Below are positions 1-6,392 of a stretch of DNA of 16,543 nt, in pieces. The translations under genes were made by a program, and so were the position numbers. Each line of letters starts with the position of its first letter. Position 1 is the first letter of the stretch. Below the pieces are notes generated by a model. It was not told the DNA's origin. It searched no databases and worked only from the letters and a program-made list of their open reading frames with translations. Source of the stretch: Lawsonibacter sp. (lineage in GTDB: Bacteria > Bacillota > Clostridia > Oscillospirales > Oscillospiraceae); NCBI GenBank assembly GCA_022798155.1, contig JAAWLY010000028.1, forward strand, positions 1 through 16,543. The letters run 5' to 3'.

Positions 1-2
1 AC

Positions 3-1214
3 ATGAAAAAAGAAGTTGTCGCCATGCTGCTGGCCGGCGGCCAGGGCAGCCGTCTCTATGCCCTGACCAGCAACGTGGCAAAGCCCGCCGTCCCCTTTGG
101 CGGGAAGTACCGCATCATCGACTTTCCCCTGTCTAACTGCGTCAACTCCGGCATCGACACGGTGGGCGTGCTCACCCAGTACCGCCCCCTGGAGCTGAAC
201 AGCTATCTGGGCAACGGCCAGCCCTGGGATTTGGACCGGTCTGACGGCGGCGTACATATTCTGCCCCCCTATCTGGGCGAGGGTGAGAAGGGCAGCTGGT
301 ACAAGGGCACAGCCAACGCCATCTACCAGAACATCGGCTTTTTAGATATGTATGACCCGGAGTACGTAGTGGTGCTCTCTGGCGACCACATCTATAAGAT
401 GGACTACTCTGAAATGGTAGATTTCCACAAGAAATCTGAGGCGGCCTGCACCATCTCGGTGCTGGAGGTCACCATGGAGGAGGCCAAGCGCTTCGGTATT
501 TTGAATGTAGAGGCGGACGACAAGGTCTACGAGTTTGAGGAGAAGCCCCCCCAGCCCAAGAGCAACCTGGCCTCCATGGGCATCTATGTGTTCACCTGGT
601 CCAAGCTGCGTAAATACCTCATCGACGACGAGGCCGACCCCAACTCCTCCAACGACTTCGGCAAGAACATCATCCCCAACATGCTCGGCGCCGGCGAAAA
701 GCTGATGGCCTACCGCTTTGCCGGCTACTGGAAAGACGTGGGCACCATCGACTCGCTGTGGGACGCCAACATGGACCTGCTGGCGGGGGCCAGCAGCGGC
801 CTGGATATGTACGATGAGAGCTGGCCCATCTACGCCCGCACCCCCGTCAAGCCCCCCCATGTCACCGGGCCTGACGCGGTGATCTCCCACTCCATGGTCA
901 CCGGCGGCAGCCAGGTAGACGGGACTGTGGCCAACTCGATGCTCTTCAACTCGGTCACCGTGGAGAAGGGGGCCGACATCCAGTACTCCATCCTCATGCC
1001 CGGCTCCACGGTTAAGGAGGGGGCCAAGGTCTACTACTCCATCGTGGCCGAGGGGGCCACGGTAGAGGCCGGGGCCACTGTGGGCTCCGCTCCAGACGGC
1101 CAAGAGGGCTGGGGCATCGCCGTGGTGGCCAGCGGGGTCACCGTGGGCCCGGGGGCCACTGTGTCGCCGAAAGCTATGATTCGTGAAGATGTGAAAGGAG
1201 GTGAGCAGGCATGA
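3..1214 (+). CDS. glgC: Glucose-1-phosphate adenylyltransferase, catalytic subunit GlgC
   Basis: GlgC makes ADP-glucose and pyrophosphate from ATP and glucose-1-phosphate, the committed step of bacterial glycogen synthesis in the cytoplasm. The 403-residue protein has the nucleotidyltransferase loop GGQGSRL at residues 12-18, followed by KPAVPFGGKYRIIDF (27-41), the YKGTANAIYQN segment near 100-110 and the LSGDHIYKMDY metal and sugar-phosphate region at 125-135. The C-terminal third (about 290-390) shows the hexapeptide pattern of a left-handed beta-helix, with repeated V-E-K-G-A and T-V-E-A-G-A units. Length suits the family (about 380-430). The ATG lies only two bases into the window, so its ribosome binding site is not visible, but the N-terminus aligns with the family. 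Its TGA overlaps the glgD ATG, which implies translational coupling and a GlgC/GlgD heteromeric enzyme. Confidence 0.96.
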   Translation: MKKEVVAMLLAGGQGSRLYALTSNVAKPAVPFGGKYRIIDFPLSNCVNSGIDTVGVLTQYRPLELNSYLGNGQPWDLDRSDGGVHILPPYLGEGEKGSWYKGTANAIYQNIGFLDMYDPEYVVVLSGDHIYKMDYSEMVDFHKKSEAACTISVLEVTMEEAKRFGILNVEADDKVYEFEEKPPQPKSNLASMGIYVFTWSKLRKYLIDDEADPNSSNDFGKNIIPNMLGAGEKLMAYRFAGYWKDVGTIDSLWDANMDLLAGASSGLDMYDESWPIYARTPVKPPHVTGPDAVISHSMVTGGSQVDGTVANSMLFNSVTVEKGADIQYSILMPGSTVKEGAKVYYSIVAEGATVEAGATVGSAPDGQEGWGIAVVASGVTVGPGATVSPKAMIREDVKGGEQA

Positions 1215-2326
1215 ATGATCTGCACGGAATTCTGTTTGCCTACCGCTCCGACGCCAATTTGGGCGAGCTGACCCGTCCCCGCAACACCTGCTCCCTGCCC
1301 TTTGGCGGGCGCTACCGCCTGATCGACTTTATGCTGTCCAACTGCGTCAACGCCGGTATCACCGACGTGGGCGTGGTAGTCCACAAGAGCTATCAGTCTC
1401 TGCTGGACCATCTGGGCTCCGGCAAAGACTGGGACCTGAGCCGCAAGCACGGCGGCCTGCGCATTCTGCCCCCCTTCAGCTATACCGAGGCCGGCCAGGG
1501 TGAGTACCGGGGCAGCATGGAGGCTCTGGCCGGAGTGTACGACTACCTGGAGGACATCCGCCAGGACTACGTCCTGCTGGCCTGGGGCGACGTGGCCATC
1601 AACCTGCCTGTAAACAAGGTCTTTGAGCAGCACCTGAACTCCGGGGCGGACATCACCATGGTGTGTACCCCCACTCTGAAGGGGGCTCCCCGGTTCTCCG
1701 AATACGTGGAAGTCAGCGAAGAGGGCCGGATCACCGACCTGTCGGTCCACCCCACCGCGGCGGACAAGGCGCTGGAGTCGCTGGAGATCTACATCCTGTC
1801 CAAGCGGTTGCTGATGGACATGGTCAGCTACTGCTCCGCCCACGACGTGACCAATTTCAGCCGCGGCGTGCTCCAGCCCCGGATGAAGTCGCTGAAGATG
1901 ATGCCCTACGTCCACGAGGGCTATGTAGGCCGTTTCCAGTCGGTGGGCGACTACTTCCAGCGCTCCATGGACCTGCTGGACCCGGCCATTCGGGCCGACC
2001 TGTTCAATCCCGCCCGTCCCATCCGCACCAAGGACCAGTCCAACCCCTCCACCTACTATGGGCCGGAGTCCAAGTCCGTCTGCTCCCTGGTGGCCGACGG
2101 CTGCTTCATCGAGGGCGAGGTTAGCAACTCTATCCTGGCCCGCGGCGTCATTGTGGAGAAGGGCGCCAAGGTGACCGACAGCGTGCTGATGCAGGGCACG
2201 GTGGTCAAGGCGGGGGCCTCTTTGTCCTATGTCATCGCCGACAAGGACGTAACGGTGAACGAGGGCCGCACTTTGATGGGCCACGCCACCTATCCCCTGG
2301 CCATTGCCAAGGGCTCTGTCGTGTAA
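1211..2326 (+). CDS. glgD: ADP-glucose pyrophosphorylase companion subunit GlgD
   Basis: GlgD is the Firmicutes partner of GlgC. In characterised species it has little activity alone and modulates the catalytic subunit. The 371-residue protein keeps the family fold: LPFGGRYRLIDF at 29-40, LSNCVNAG just after it, and a C-terminal beta-helix with V-I-V-E-K-G-A-K type repeats. It lacks the GGxGSRL nucleotide loop (the N-terminus reads FAYRSDANLGELTRP instead), and the position matching the LSGDHIY motif reads LAWGDVAI. Both losses support a regulatory role. A strong AAGGAGGTGA ribosome binding site at 1195-1204 lies inside the end of glgC, and the start overlaps the glgC stop. A terminator hairpin follows. 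Slightly longer than Bacillus GlgD. Confidence 0.94.
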   Translation: MNDLHGILFAYRSDANLGELTRPRNTCSLPFGGRYRLIDFMLSNCVNAGITDVGVVVHKSYQSLLDHLGSGKDWDLSRKHGGLRILPPFSYTEAGQGEYRGSMEALAGVYDYLEDIRQDYVLLAWGDVAINLPVNKVFEQHLNSGADITMVCTPTLKGAPRFSEYVEVSEEGRITDLSVHPTAADKALESLEIYILSKRLLMDMVSYCSAHDVTNFSRGVLQPRMKSLKMMPYVHEGYVGRFQSVGDYFQRSMDLLDPAIRADLFNPARPIRTKDQSNPSTYYGPESKSVCSLVADGCFIEGEVSNSILARGVIVEKGAKVTDSVLMQGTVVKAGASLSYVIADKDVTVNEGRTLMGHATYPLAIAKGSVV

Positions 2327-2334
2327 ATGATCAA

Positions 2335-2375
2335 CAGACGCCCTCCTCACAAGGGAGGGCGTCTGACAAATCTAT
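2335..2375 (+). terminator. Rho-independent terminator after glgCD
   Basis: A perfect 12-bp inverted repeat, 2335-2346 (CAGACGCCCTCC) with 2354-2365, encloses a 7-nt loop 9 nt after the glgD stop. The downstream T-rich stretch is weak (ACAAATCTATTTC), so termination may be partial and allow some read-through into glgA, for which I find no clear promoter. Confidence 0.7.
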
Positions 2376-2384
2376 TTCTCCGCG

Positions 2385-2412
2385 CCTGTAGGGGCGGACA
2401 GTATCCGCCCGC
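2385..2412. repeat. Short palindromic intergenic repeat (CTGTAGGGGCGGA type)
   Basis: GGGCGGA (2392-2398) and TCCGCCC (2404-2410) form a 7-bp inverted repeat around CAGTA, preceded by CCTGTAG. From memory, units of the form TGTAGGGGCG...CGCCC recur in intergenic DNA of many Oscillospiraceae genomes. Only one copy lies in this window, so its repeated nature is inferred, not shown. It is not followed by a T tract and lies between the glgCD terminator and glgA. Confidence 0.45.
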
Positions 2413-2460
2413 ATTTCTGAGTAAAACGGGCTACAAAATTCCATTTATAAAGGTGATCTT

Positions 2461-3894
2461 ATGAAAATTCTTTTCGCAACTTCTGAGGCCGCCCCCTTCA
2501 TCAAAACTGGCGGCCTTGCCGACGTGGCCGGTTCTCTGCCCCAGGCGCTGGCGGCCGCGGGCCACGAGGTCAAGGTGATCCTCCCCCTGTACGAGGGCAT
2601 CAGCGAGGACTGGCGCTCCAAGATGACCTTTGTGAAGTACTTTAACGTTACCTTGGCCTGGCGGCAGGTGTACTGCGGGGTCTTCGAGGTGGAGTACCAG
2701 GGAGTCACCTTCTGGTTTGTGGACAACGAGTACTATTTCAAGCGCTGGCAGCTCTACGGTCACTTCGACGACTGTGAGCGCTACGCCTACTTCTCCCGGG
2801 CCGTGGTGGAAACCCCGGGCCAGCTGGACTGGGCGCCTGACATCATCCACTGCAACGACTGGCAGACCGCCCTGGTGCCCGTCTACCTGCTGGAGGAGAA
2901 ATACCGCATTCCCCAGCTGGCGGGGGCCAAAACGGTATATACCATCCACAACATCGAGTACCAGGGCCGCTACGGCGACCAGGTGCTCCAGGATGTCATC
3001 GGCCTGGACCGCAGCTACTTCAACGAGGGGATGCTGGCCTATCACCGGGACGTGAATCTGATGAAGGGCGCCATCATGGCCTCCAACTTTGTCACCACCG
3101 TCTCCCCCACCTATGCCCAGGAGCTGCGCACCCCCTTCTACGCTCACGGGCTGGACGGGGTGATCAACCAGCAGAGCGGCAAGCTGGAGGGCATTCTCAA
3201 CGGCATCGACACCGAGCTGTACGACCCGGCCAAGATGTCCGGCCTGGCGGCCAACTTCACGTTAAAGACCATCGGCAAGGGCAAGGCGGCCTGCAAGGCG
3301 GCCCTGCAGCAGGCAGTGGGCCTGGAGGAGAACCCGGATGTCCCCCTGGTGGCCTGCGTCTCCCGCCTGGTGGGACACAAGGGCTTCTCCATGGTGAACG
3401 ACGCCATCCACGACATTATGGCCCTGGGGGTGCAGATGGTGGTGCTGGGCACCGGAGACTGGCAGTATGAAGAGGCCTTCCGCCACGCCCAGGGGGAGTA
3501 CCCCGGCCGTTTCTCTGCCCAGCTGACCTACTCCGCCCCCCTGTCCAACATGATCTACGCCGGGGCGGACCTGCTCCTGATGCCCTCTGTCTCCGAGCCC
3601 TGCGGCCTGAGCCAGATGATCGCCATGCGCTTTGGCACCGTGCCCGTGGTCCGGGAGACGGGCGGCTTGAAGGACACCGTCACCCCCTACAACAAGTACG
3701 AGGGCACCGGCCGGGGCTTCACCTTCTCCAACATCAGCGCCGGCGACATGGTATGGGTGCTGCGGGAGGCGGTAGAGCTGTACCGCGACAACAAGAAGGC
3801 CTGGAAGGGGCTGCAGAAGGAGGGCATGACAGCCGACTTCTCCTGGGAGAACTCCGCCAAGCAGTACATCGAGATCTACCAGCGCCTAGGCTGA
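2461..3894 (+). CDS. glgA: Glycogen synthase GlgA (GT5)
   Basis: GlgA transfers glucose from ADP-glucose to the non-reducing end of an alpha-1,4-glucan; it uses the product of GlgC/GlgD. The 477-residue protein is of normal family length. The N-terminal Rossmann domain opens with SEAAPFIKTGGLADVAGSLP, in which K15-T-G-G-L is the ADP-glucose loop. The C-terminal domain has SEPCGLSQMIAMRFGT at 378-393, with catalytic Glu379 by analogy to the E. coli enzyme, and the second TGGL at 400-403. AAAGGTGAT just before the ATG serves as ribosome binding site. It sits 134 nt after glgD beyond a hairpin terminator; no good promoter is visible in that gap, so it may depend on read-through. A strong bidirectional terminator ends it. 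Confidence 0.96.
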   Translation: MKILFATSEAAPFIKTGGLADVAGSLPQALAAAGHEVKVILPLYEGISEDWRSKMTFVKYFNVTLAWRQVYCGVFEVEYQGVTFWFVDNEYYFKRWQLYGHFDDCERYAYFSRAVVETPGQLDWAPDIIHCNDWQTALVPVYLLEEKYRIPQLAGAKTVYTIHNIEYQGRYGDQVLQDVIGLDRSYFNEGMLAYHRDVNLMKGAIMASNFVTTVSPTYAQELRTPFYAHGLDGVINQQSGKLEGILNGIDTELYDPAKMSGLAANFTLKTIGKGKAACKAALQQAVGLEENPDVPLVACVSRLVGHKGFSMVNDAIHDIMALGVQMVVLGTGDWQYEEAFRHAQGEYPGRFSAQLTYSAPLSNMIYAGADLLLMPSVSEPCGLSQMIAMRFGTVPVVRETGGLKDTVTPYNKYEGTGRGFTFSNISAGDMVWVLREAVELYRDNKKAWKGLQKEGMTADFSWENSAKQYIEIYQRLG

Positions 3895-3900
3895 GGATAA

Positions 3901-3941
3901 AAAAGGGGGGCCGCCGTCCGGCTAGGACGGCGGCCCCTTTT
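3901..3941. terminator. Bidirectional terminator between glgA and the HAD gene
   Basis: A perfect 13-bp stem, 3907-3919 with 3925-3937, with a 5-nt loop, is flanked by A-run/G-run on the left and TTTT (3938-3941) on the right. Read on the minus strand it ends in a longer T run. It lies between convergent genes and probably stops both. Confidence 0.88.
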
Positions 3942-3966
3942 GGGCTGACGGCGGGGCGGAGACTGC

Positions 3967-4632
3967 CTATACGCCAAGCTGCCTGAGAAAATCCTCATCC
4001 TCCCATTGGGGCAGGTACCAGTGGGCGGCGGCCTTCAGCTCCGCCTGGTCCTGGGTGGTATTGGGGTCGCCGTAGACGGCGGCCACCTGGAAGCCGGCCT
4101 GTTTGGCGGTGCGCACGGCAAAGACGGCGTCCTCAAAGACAACGGTCTGCTCCGGGGTGCCTCCCAGCCGCCGGGCGGCCTCCAGGTATACGTCGGGGTG
4201 GTTTTTCCCCGCGCCCACCTCCACGCAGGAGAGGACGAACTCAAAATAATCCCGAACCCCCAGCCGCCGCAGGCACAGGTCGATGAGCTGGGGGGCGGTG
4301 GCGGAGGCCACGCACATCTTCCAGCCGGCGGCCTGCAGCCGCTTCAGCACAGACTCGGCCCCCTGCTTCATCAGCACGTCGGCCCGGTAGTGCCCCTCAA
4401 TGAGCCGGTTAATCTCGGCCACGCCCTCCTCGGGGGTGTCAGACAGCCCGAAGGTCCGGGCGAAAAAGGCCACCGCCTCCCGGGAGGTGAGGGGAGCGGT
4501 CTGGGTCATCACGGAGGCGGGGGGATCGGTGACGCCCCGGCTGGCCAGATACTCCAGATACAGCTGCCGCCAGTAGGGGAGGGAGTCCACCAGGGTGCCG
4601 TCCATATCAAAAATCGCGAATTTCAGTTCCAT
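3967..4632 (-). CDS. HAD-superfamily phosphatase (beta-phosphoglucomutase/phosphoglycolate phosphatase-like)
   Basis: This 221-residue cytoplasmic protein is a HAD hydrolase, subclass I, probably acting on a small phosphorylated metabolite or sugar phosphate; the substrate cannot be read from sequence. Motif I is FDMDGTLVDS with nucleophile Asp9 and acid/base Asp11. Motif II is the Ser110 in VASAT, motif III Lys143 in AGKNHPDVYL, and motif IV VFEDA with Glu167-Asp168. The helical cap lies at about 17-85, as in beta-phosphoglucomutase-like enzymes. An in-frame ATG 90 nt upstream exists (4722), but the start at 4632 is chosen because AGGTGA (plus-strand 4638-4643) lies 5 nt before it and because MELKFAIFDMDG is the family N-terminus. 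The longer start would also run through the promoter. Divergent from cdd. Confidence 0.88.
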   Translation of the reverse strand: MELKFAIFDMDGTLVDSLPYWRQLYLEYLASRGVTDPPASVMTQTAPLTSREAVAFFARTFGLSDTPEEGVAEINRLIEGHYRADVLMKQGAESVLKRLQAAGWKMCVASATAPQLIDLCLRRLGVRDYFEFVLSCVEVGAGKNHPDVYLEAARRLGGTPEQTVVFEDAVFAVRTAKQAGFQVAAVYGDPNTTQDQAELKAAAHWYLPQWEDEDFLRQLGV

Positions 4633-4647
4633 CTCGGTCACCTGTCC

Positions 4648-4676
4648 TTGTGTAAAAGAGTAAAATGTATTATAAT
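4648..4676 (+). promoter_or_regulatory. Sigma-A-type promoter for cdd
   Basis: TTGTGT (4648-4653), a 17-nt spacer and a consensus TATAAT (4671-4676) point towards cdd, with a start near 4683 and about 60 nt of leader. The -10 is part of the palindrome ATTATAAT (4669-4676), which also gives the minus-strand -10. Confidence 0.65.
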
Positions 4677-4697
4677 AAAAGCGGAAGAAGAAGGCAA
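4669..4697 (-). promoter_or_regulatory. Sigma-A-type promoter for the HAD gene
   Basis: On the minus strand TTGCCT (plus 4692-4697) is followed after exactly 17 nt by TATAAT (plus 4669-4674). Expected start of transcription is near 4662, leaving about 30 nt of leader before the ATG at 4632. It shares its -10 with the opposing cdd promoter. Confidence 0.65.
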
Positions 4698-4742
4698 GAT
4701 TTTTACCCAAGAAAATTGTCAAACCAGAAGGAGGTTTTCCCG

Positions 4743-5141
4743 ATGACCGACCAGGAGCTGGTGCAAAGGGCCTTTGCCATGCACGAATTTTCCTACGTAC
4801 CCTACTCTCACTTCCCCGTGGGGGCGGCGCTGCTCACCCAAGACGGCCGGGTGTTCACCGGCTGCAACGTGGAGAACGCGGCCTATGGCTCCACCATCTG
4901 CGCCGAGCGCACCGCCATTTTAAAGGCGGTAAGCGAGGGCTGCCGGGAGGGCTGGAGCGCCATTGCCATTGCCGGGCAAGGGGAGGACTACTGCTGGCCC
5001 TGCGGGGCGTGCCGGCAGATGCTCTACGAGTTCGCCCCGGGGCTGCGGGTGCTGGCCGCCCGGGGGGACGGGTCCTATAAGGCGGTCCCCCTGTCGGAGC
5101 TGCTGCCATACGGCTTTGGGCCAAAATCGCTGAAAAAGTAA
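4743..5141 (+). CDS. cdd: Cytidine deaminase (homotetrameric zinc type)
   Basis: Cdd hydrolyses cytidine and deoxycytidine to uridine and deoxyuridine plus ammonia in pyrimidine salvage. The 132-residue length fits the short tetrameric class with three zinc cysteines. Cys53-Ala-Glu55 in TICAERTAI supplies one ligand and the proton-shuttling glutamate; PCGAC at 86-90 supplies Cys87 and Cys90. YSHFPVGAAL (21-30) and GCNVENAAYG (40-49) are the usual substrate-binding segments. The ATG at 4743 is chosen over an in-frame ATG 78 nt upstream because AAGGAGG at 4728-4734 is well placed and the upstream start would coincide with the promoter. Transcribed from a divergent promoter shared with the HAD gene; no strong terminator follows, so DUF378 may be co-transcribed. 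Confidence 0.95.
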   Translation: MTDQELVQRAFAMHEFSYVPYSHFPVGAALLTQDGRVFTGCNVENAAYGSTICAERTAILKAVSEGCREGWSAIAIAGQGEDYCWPCGACRQMLYEFAPGLRVLAARGDGSYKAVPLSELLPYGFGPKSLKK

Positions 5142-5185
5142 TTTTTTCCGGGAATTGGGTGCATAAACGGAGAAAAACTGTAAAA

Positions 5186-5217
5186 ACTACCTCCGGAACC
5201 CGATATAAGGAGGTGGT
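5186..5217 (+). promoter_or_regulatory. Hairpin that would sequester the ribosome binding site of the DUF378 gene
   Basis: ACTACCTCC (5186-5194) can pair with GGAGGTGGT (5209-5217): nine consecutive pairs with one G-U, around a 14-nt loop. The right arm is the Shine-Dalgarno sequence of the DUF378 gene (TAAGGAGGTG, 5206-5215), so the folded mRNA would block initiation. Confidence 0.5.
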
Positions 5218-5222
5218 CTGAC

Positions 5223-5435
5223 ATGGTTATGGACAAAATTGCCCTGACGCTGCTGATTATCGGCGGCCTGAACTGGGGCAGCGTGGGTCTGTTTCAATTT
5301 GACCTGGTGGCCTTTGCCTGCGGCGGTTCCGGCAGCATGATCAGCCGGGTGATCTACACGCTGGTGGGTCTGTCCGCTGTGTGGTGCGTCTCTCTGCTGT
5401 TCCGCGACAAAGACCCTGTGGAAGAGCGGCGCTGA
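5223..5435 (+). CDS. DUF378 family small membrane protein
   Basis: A 70-residue protein of the DUF378 (YuzA-like) family, whose function is not known. Two membrane helices are visible: residues about 5-24, containing the family hallmark LNWGSVGLF, and about 40-60 (ISRVIYTLVGLSAVWCVSLLF region). A short charged tail, DKDPVEERR, follows. The loop between the helices holds CGGSGS. The start at 5223 has the strong ribosome binding site TAAGGAGGTG with 7-nt spacing; an ATG two codons later (5229) is a possible alternative. It lies 81 nt downstream of cdd, and its ribosome binding site can fold into a hairpin. A bidirectional terminator follows. Family assignment is firm; role in the cell is unknown. 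Confidence 0.88.
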   Translation: MVMDKIALTLLIIGGLNWGSVGLFQFDLVAFACGGSGSMISRVIYTLVGLSAVWCVSLLFRDKDPVEERR

Positions 5436-5462
5436 GCCCAGGAGCGGCGGCCTGAAACACAA

Positions 5463-5500
5463 AAACAAAAGCCCGGGGCGCAGGCCCTGGGCTTTTGTTT
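5463..5500. terminator. Bidirectional terminator between the DUF378 and PilZ genes
   Basis: A 17-bp stem, 5463-5479 with 5484-5500 (one G-T pair), has a GC-rich core and A-rich left and T-rich right flanks, so it works as an intrinsic terminator in either direction. Its right arm overlaps the last two bases of the PilZ stop codon on the minus strand. Confidence 0.9.
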
Positions 5501-6128
5501 ATTTATTGGAGTGGACACGCCGCTCCTCTTTAAAGACATAGCTGCGCAGCTGCAGCTCATACATGGAGGCCATGTCCACAAAGCGGCAGCCGTAACCCAC
5601 CACGGGGCGGCTGTAGCGGTCGGGGCGGGTCTCCACCCGGAGCACCTCGGCGGTGAGGGGGATGGTGCCCCCGGCCTCGTGGAAGTAGAAGGAGACCTGG
5701 TCGCCGGGCTTGAGCTTCAGGTCGGTGACCAGGTAGACCCCGCCAGCGCTGATGTTGTAGAGGGTGGCGGGGGCCTCCAGGGTGCGGTCGGGCAGTTCCT
5801 GGGTGACGGTCACCTTAGCGGTGAGGGAAATTTTAATATCCTCCCGCCTCTGGTTTCGGGACAGGTACTCCAGCACCTGGCACCGGAAGCAGCGGTAGCG
5901 GTGGTCGTCGGCCACCAGGGGGGAGGTGAGCAGGCAGCGGCAGGTGACCAGGCCCTCGATGGGGTCGAAGAATGTAATCTGAACGGGCTGAGACGAGTTA
6001 TGTTTATAATCCCGGGGCAGGGTGACCAGCAGGCTGTCCATGGCGCCGATGCTCACGGAGGCGGGGATGCTCTCCTTGCCGTCAGCGCCGCGGAGCTCGG
6101 CCTTTCTGCAGTATAAAAATGGGATCAT
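5499..6128 (-). CDS. PilZ-domain c-di-GMP receptor, YcgR-like flagellar brake candidate
   Basis: The 209-residue protein has an N-terminal YcgR-type domain (about 1-88) and a C-terminal PilZ domain (about 90-205). The two c-di-GMP motifs are intact: RxxxR as Arg91-N-Q-R-Arg95, and NxSxxG as Asn125-I-Ser127-A-G-Gly130. In YcgR-like proteins, ligand-bound PilZ acts on the flagellar rotor or stator to slow swimming. This gene faces away from the flgM operon, which supports but does not prove that role. The start at 6128 is preferred over an in-frame ATG 51 nt upstream because AGAGGTGG (plus 6136-6143) is at the right spacing. Two cysteine pairs, Cys63-R-Cys65 and Cys80-F-R-Cys83, are unusual. 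It could instead regulate another c-di-GMP output. Confidence 0.88.
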   Translation of the reverse strand: MIPFLYCRKAELRGADGKESIPASVSIGAMDSLLVTLPRDYKHNSSQPVQITFFDPIEGLVTCRCLLTSPLVADDHRYRCFRCQVLEYLSRNQRREDIKISLTAKVTVTQELPDRTLEAPATLYNISAGGVYLVTDLKLKPGDQVSFYFHEAGGTIPLTAEVLRVETRPDRYSRPVVGYGCRFVDMASMYELQLRSYVFKEERRVHSNK

Positions 6129-6179
6129 CGTGACTCCACCTCTCTCCAAACATAAAGACAGGCCGGCAGGCCTGCCCAT

Positions 6180-6208
6180 ATTATAATAGAAAAGCAGCCC
6201 GAGCGCAA
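6180..6208 (-). promoter_or_regulatory. Sigma-A-type promoter for the PilZ gene
   Basis: On the minus strand TTGCGC (plus 6203-6208), 17 nt, and TATAAT (plus 6180-6185) predict a start near 6173 and a 45-nt leader. The -10 is again inside an ATTATAAT palindrome (6180-6187), but here I see no matching -35 for the opposite direction. Confidence 0.6.
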
Positions 6209-6229
6209 CGGTAAAATGGAAAATCCGGT

Positions 6230-6271
6230 AAAAAAAGCCGCCCTGGGACAGGTCCCGGCCCTGGCGGGCGG
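6230..6271 (-). terminator. Terminator-like hairpin on the minus strand in the PilZ-flgM gap
   Basis: Read on the minus strand, CCGCCC (plus 6266-6271) pairs with GGGCGG (plus 6238-6243) around an inner GGGA/TCCC helix, followed by C and a run of seven T (plus 6230-6236). It lies upstream of the PilZ promoter on that strand, so it would stop antisense transcription coming from the flgM side. It might also be a structured leader if a promoter exists further upstream. Confidence 0.45.
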
Positions 6272-6315
6272 GAAGAAAAAATTTCTTGCCCTATATTATG
6301 TTTTGGTGGGAATAG

Positions 6316-6323
6316 TCCGATAG
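6316..6323 (+). promoter_or_regulatory. Possible sigma28 (SigD) -10 element before flgM
   Basis: TCCGATAG at 6316-6323 resembles the sigma28 -10 (CCGATAT in Bacillus, GCCGATAA in enterics) and would start transcription near 6331, about 60 nt before flgM. The expected TAAA -35 at 14-16 nt upstream is absent, and no good sigma-A promoter is visible either. Weak call, based partly on the known sigma28 control of flgM operons. Confidence 0.3.
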
Positions 6324-6392
6324 AAACAATACAGAATGTTTTTCGAGATCCGGCATGCGGGCCCCCAAGAGAGGGCTTCAGGAGGTTTTTAT

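Noticed and set aside
1034..2350. Long open frame of 438 codons on the minus strand opposite glgC/glgD
   Set aside because: It is a shadow of GC-rich glgD codons: His/Val/Gly/Gln-rich, no family resemblance, no ribosome binding site, and it crosses two real genes.
4633..4722. Longer N-terminus for the HAD phosphatase (start at 4722)
   Set aside because: The extra residues are encoded by the promoter region and lack similarity to the family; the start at 4632 has a good ribosome binding site.
6129..6392. c-di-GMP riboswitch between the PilZ gene and flgM
   Set aside because: I looked for the conserved GEMM-type core and tetraloop receptor pattern and did not find it; the hairpin present is better explained as a minus-strand terminator.
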